Source of the DNA: Betaproteobacteria bacterium
GTDB lineage: Bacteria > Pseudomonadota > Gammaproteobacteria > Burkholderiales > Burkholderiaceae_C
Assembly: GCA_947448675.1 (NCBI GenBank)
Contig: CANFOR010000039.1
Location: 1-15,994, forward strand
Direction of reading: 5' to 3'
Length of the DNA: 15,994 nt
Below, piece by piece: positions 15,631 through 15,994 of the stretch. Positions within the stretch are counted from its first letter, which is position 1, and each line of letters begins with the position of its first letter. Below the pieces are notes generated by a model. The model had not been told where the DNA came from and searched no databases. It worked only from the letters and a program-made list of their open reading frames with translations. A program made the translations under genes and the position numbers.

Positions 15631-15994
15631 TGGCGGCCCTAAAGACCTTGCGGTCGTTGTAGAACTGCGGCTCTTGGTTGTCGGGCCACCAACCGGGCAC
15701 GCCCAGCACCGGCAAAGGGGCAAAGGGTTTGCGTGCCAGTTCGTGCGCGTGCAAGCTGGCAGCAATGTGTGCGTCGGCATTTGCTACAGAAGTAATAGCT
15801 GTACATGCAGTAAATACATGCGTTGTGAGCGCCTTTCGTGGATTCACCAGCTTCTCTAGCAAGGCGTGGCCGAACAGCAGCAGCTGGGCGCGCTGCCACA
15901 AGGGCCGCAAATCGACCAGCAAGCGCTGCCAGTCTTTGGCCAGCAGGGCGGGCCACAGCTGCGCGGCGGTGGCAGGGTCGGCAATCAACACAGC
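15626..15994 (-). CDS. DUF3025 domain protein, 5' truncated by window edge
   Basis: C-terminal 122 residues of a protein that I assign to the uncharacterised DUF3025 family, found mainly in beta- and gammaproteobacteria. Recognised blocks are LLLFGHALLEKLVNPRKALTTHV (fragment 38-60) and KPFAPLPVLGVPGWWPDN (89-106), followed by EPQFYNDRKVF. The frame is open to the window edge, so the GTG at 15991 is not the start. No function is known to me. Residues 65-73 (T-A-I-T-S-V-A-N-A) are encoded by a copy of the window's 17-nt palindrome and lie between the two conserved blocks, where the family varies in length. The segment around it (about 15777-15830) is AT-rich compared with its flanks. htpX lies 67 nt downstream on the same strand. 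Confidence 0.8.
   Translation of the reverse strand, partial: AVLIADPATAAQLWPALLAKDWQRLLVDLRPLWQRAQLLLFGHALLEKLVNPRKALTTHVFTACTAITSVANADAHIAASLHAHELARKPFAPLPVLGVPGWWPDNQEPQFYNDRKVFRAAT
15783..15799 (+). repeat. 17-nt palindromic repeat inside the DUF3025 gene
   Basis: gctacagaagtaatagc on the + strand; on the coding strand it reads gctattacttctgtagc and continues aaatgcc, much as the pgi copy continues aaatacc. It is translated in frame as A-I-T-S-V-A in the same phase as the pgi copy (A-T-K-N-V-A). Confidence 0.7.

Overview
The window looks like a core chromosomal segment of a betaproteobacterium of the order Burkholderiales, most likely family Comamonadaceae (Rhodoferax/Polaromonas/Acidovorax-like). 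The basis is moderate-to-high GC, a HrcA/CIRCE-controlled groESL operon, a DUF3025 protein next to htpX, and many short AT-rich palindromes of the type I recall from Comamonadaceae genomes. The genus is inference. No transposase, phage gene, integrase, CRISPR array or tRNA was seen.

Layout, left to right. (1) 2-2203, + strand: the 3' part of a two-module iron(III)-type ABC permease gene and its ATPase gene. (2) 2233-2880, - strand: a periplasmic Blc-type lipocalin, convergent with the ATPase gene and divergent from tal. (3) 2983-5493, + strand: tal (transaldolase) and pgi (glucose-6-phosphate isomerase), 15 nt apart, joining the non-oxidative pentose phosphate pathway to upper glycolysis. (4) 5494-5752: a bidirectional intrinsic terminator plus a dyad-rich element that forms the 3' UTR of groL. 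(5) 5753-7940, - strand: groES-groL with a sigma70-like promoter overlapping a perfect CIRCE operator. (6) 7941-8276: a gene-free stretch with repeat remnants. (7) 8277-14208, + strand: a tripartite RND efflux operon in the order outer-membrane factor, membrane-fusion protein, MdtC-like pump, coupled by 4-nt overlaps. (8) 14209-14682: repeats, then the RNase P RNA gene rnpB on the - strand. (9) 14689-15994, - strand: htpX and, upstream of it, the 3' end of a DUF3025 gene that runs off the window.

Functional themes are solute uptake, central carbon metabolism, protein quality control (GroESL, HtpX), drug or solute efflux, and tRNA 5' maturation. All full-length genes look intact.

The gene content is ordinary. 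The less ordinary signals are non-coding: a family of 17-nt palindromes (GCTAY-N7-RTAGC form) in at least six places, two of them in frame inside genes (pgi and the DUF3025 gene); a structured 3' UTR after groL that could be or release a small RNA; rnpB starting about 6 nt after the htpX stop codon; and a tal start with no Shine-Dalgarno sequence and a -10-like box 6 nt upstream, suggesting a leaderless mRNA. I found no convincing novel multi-gene system.
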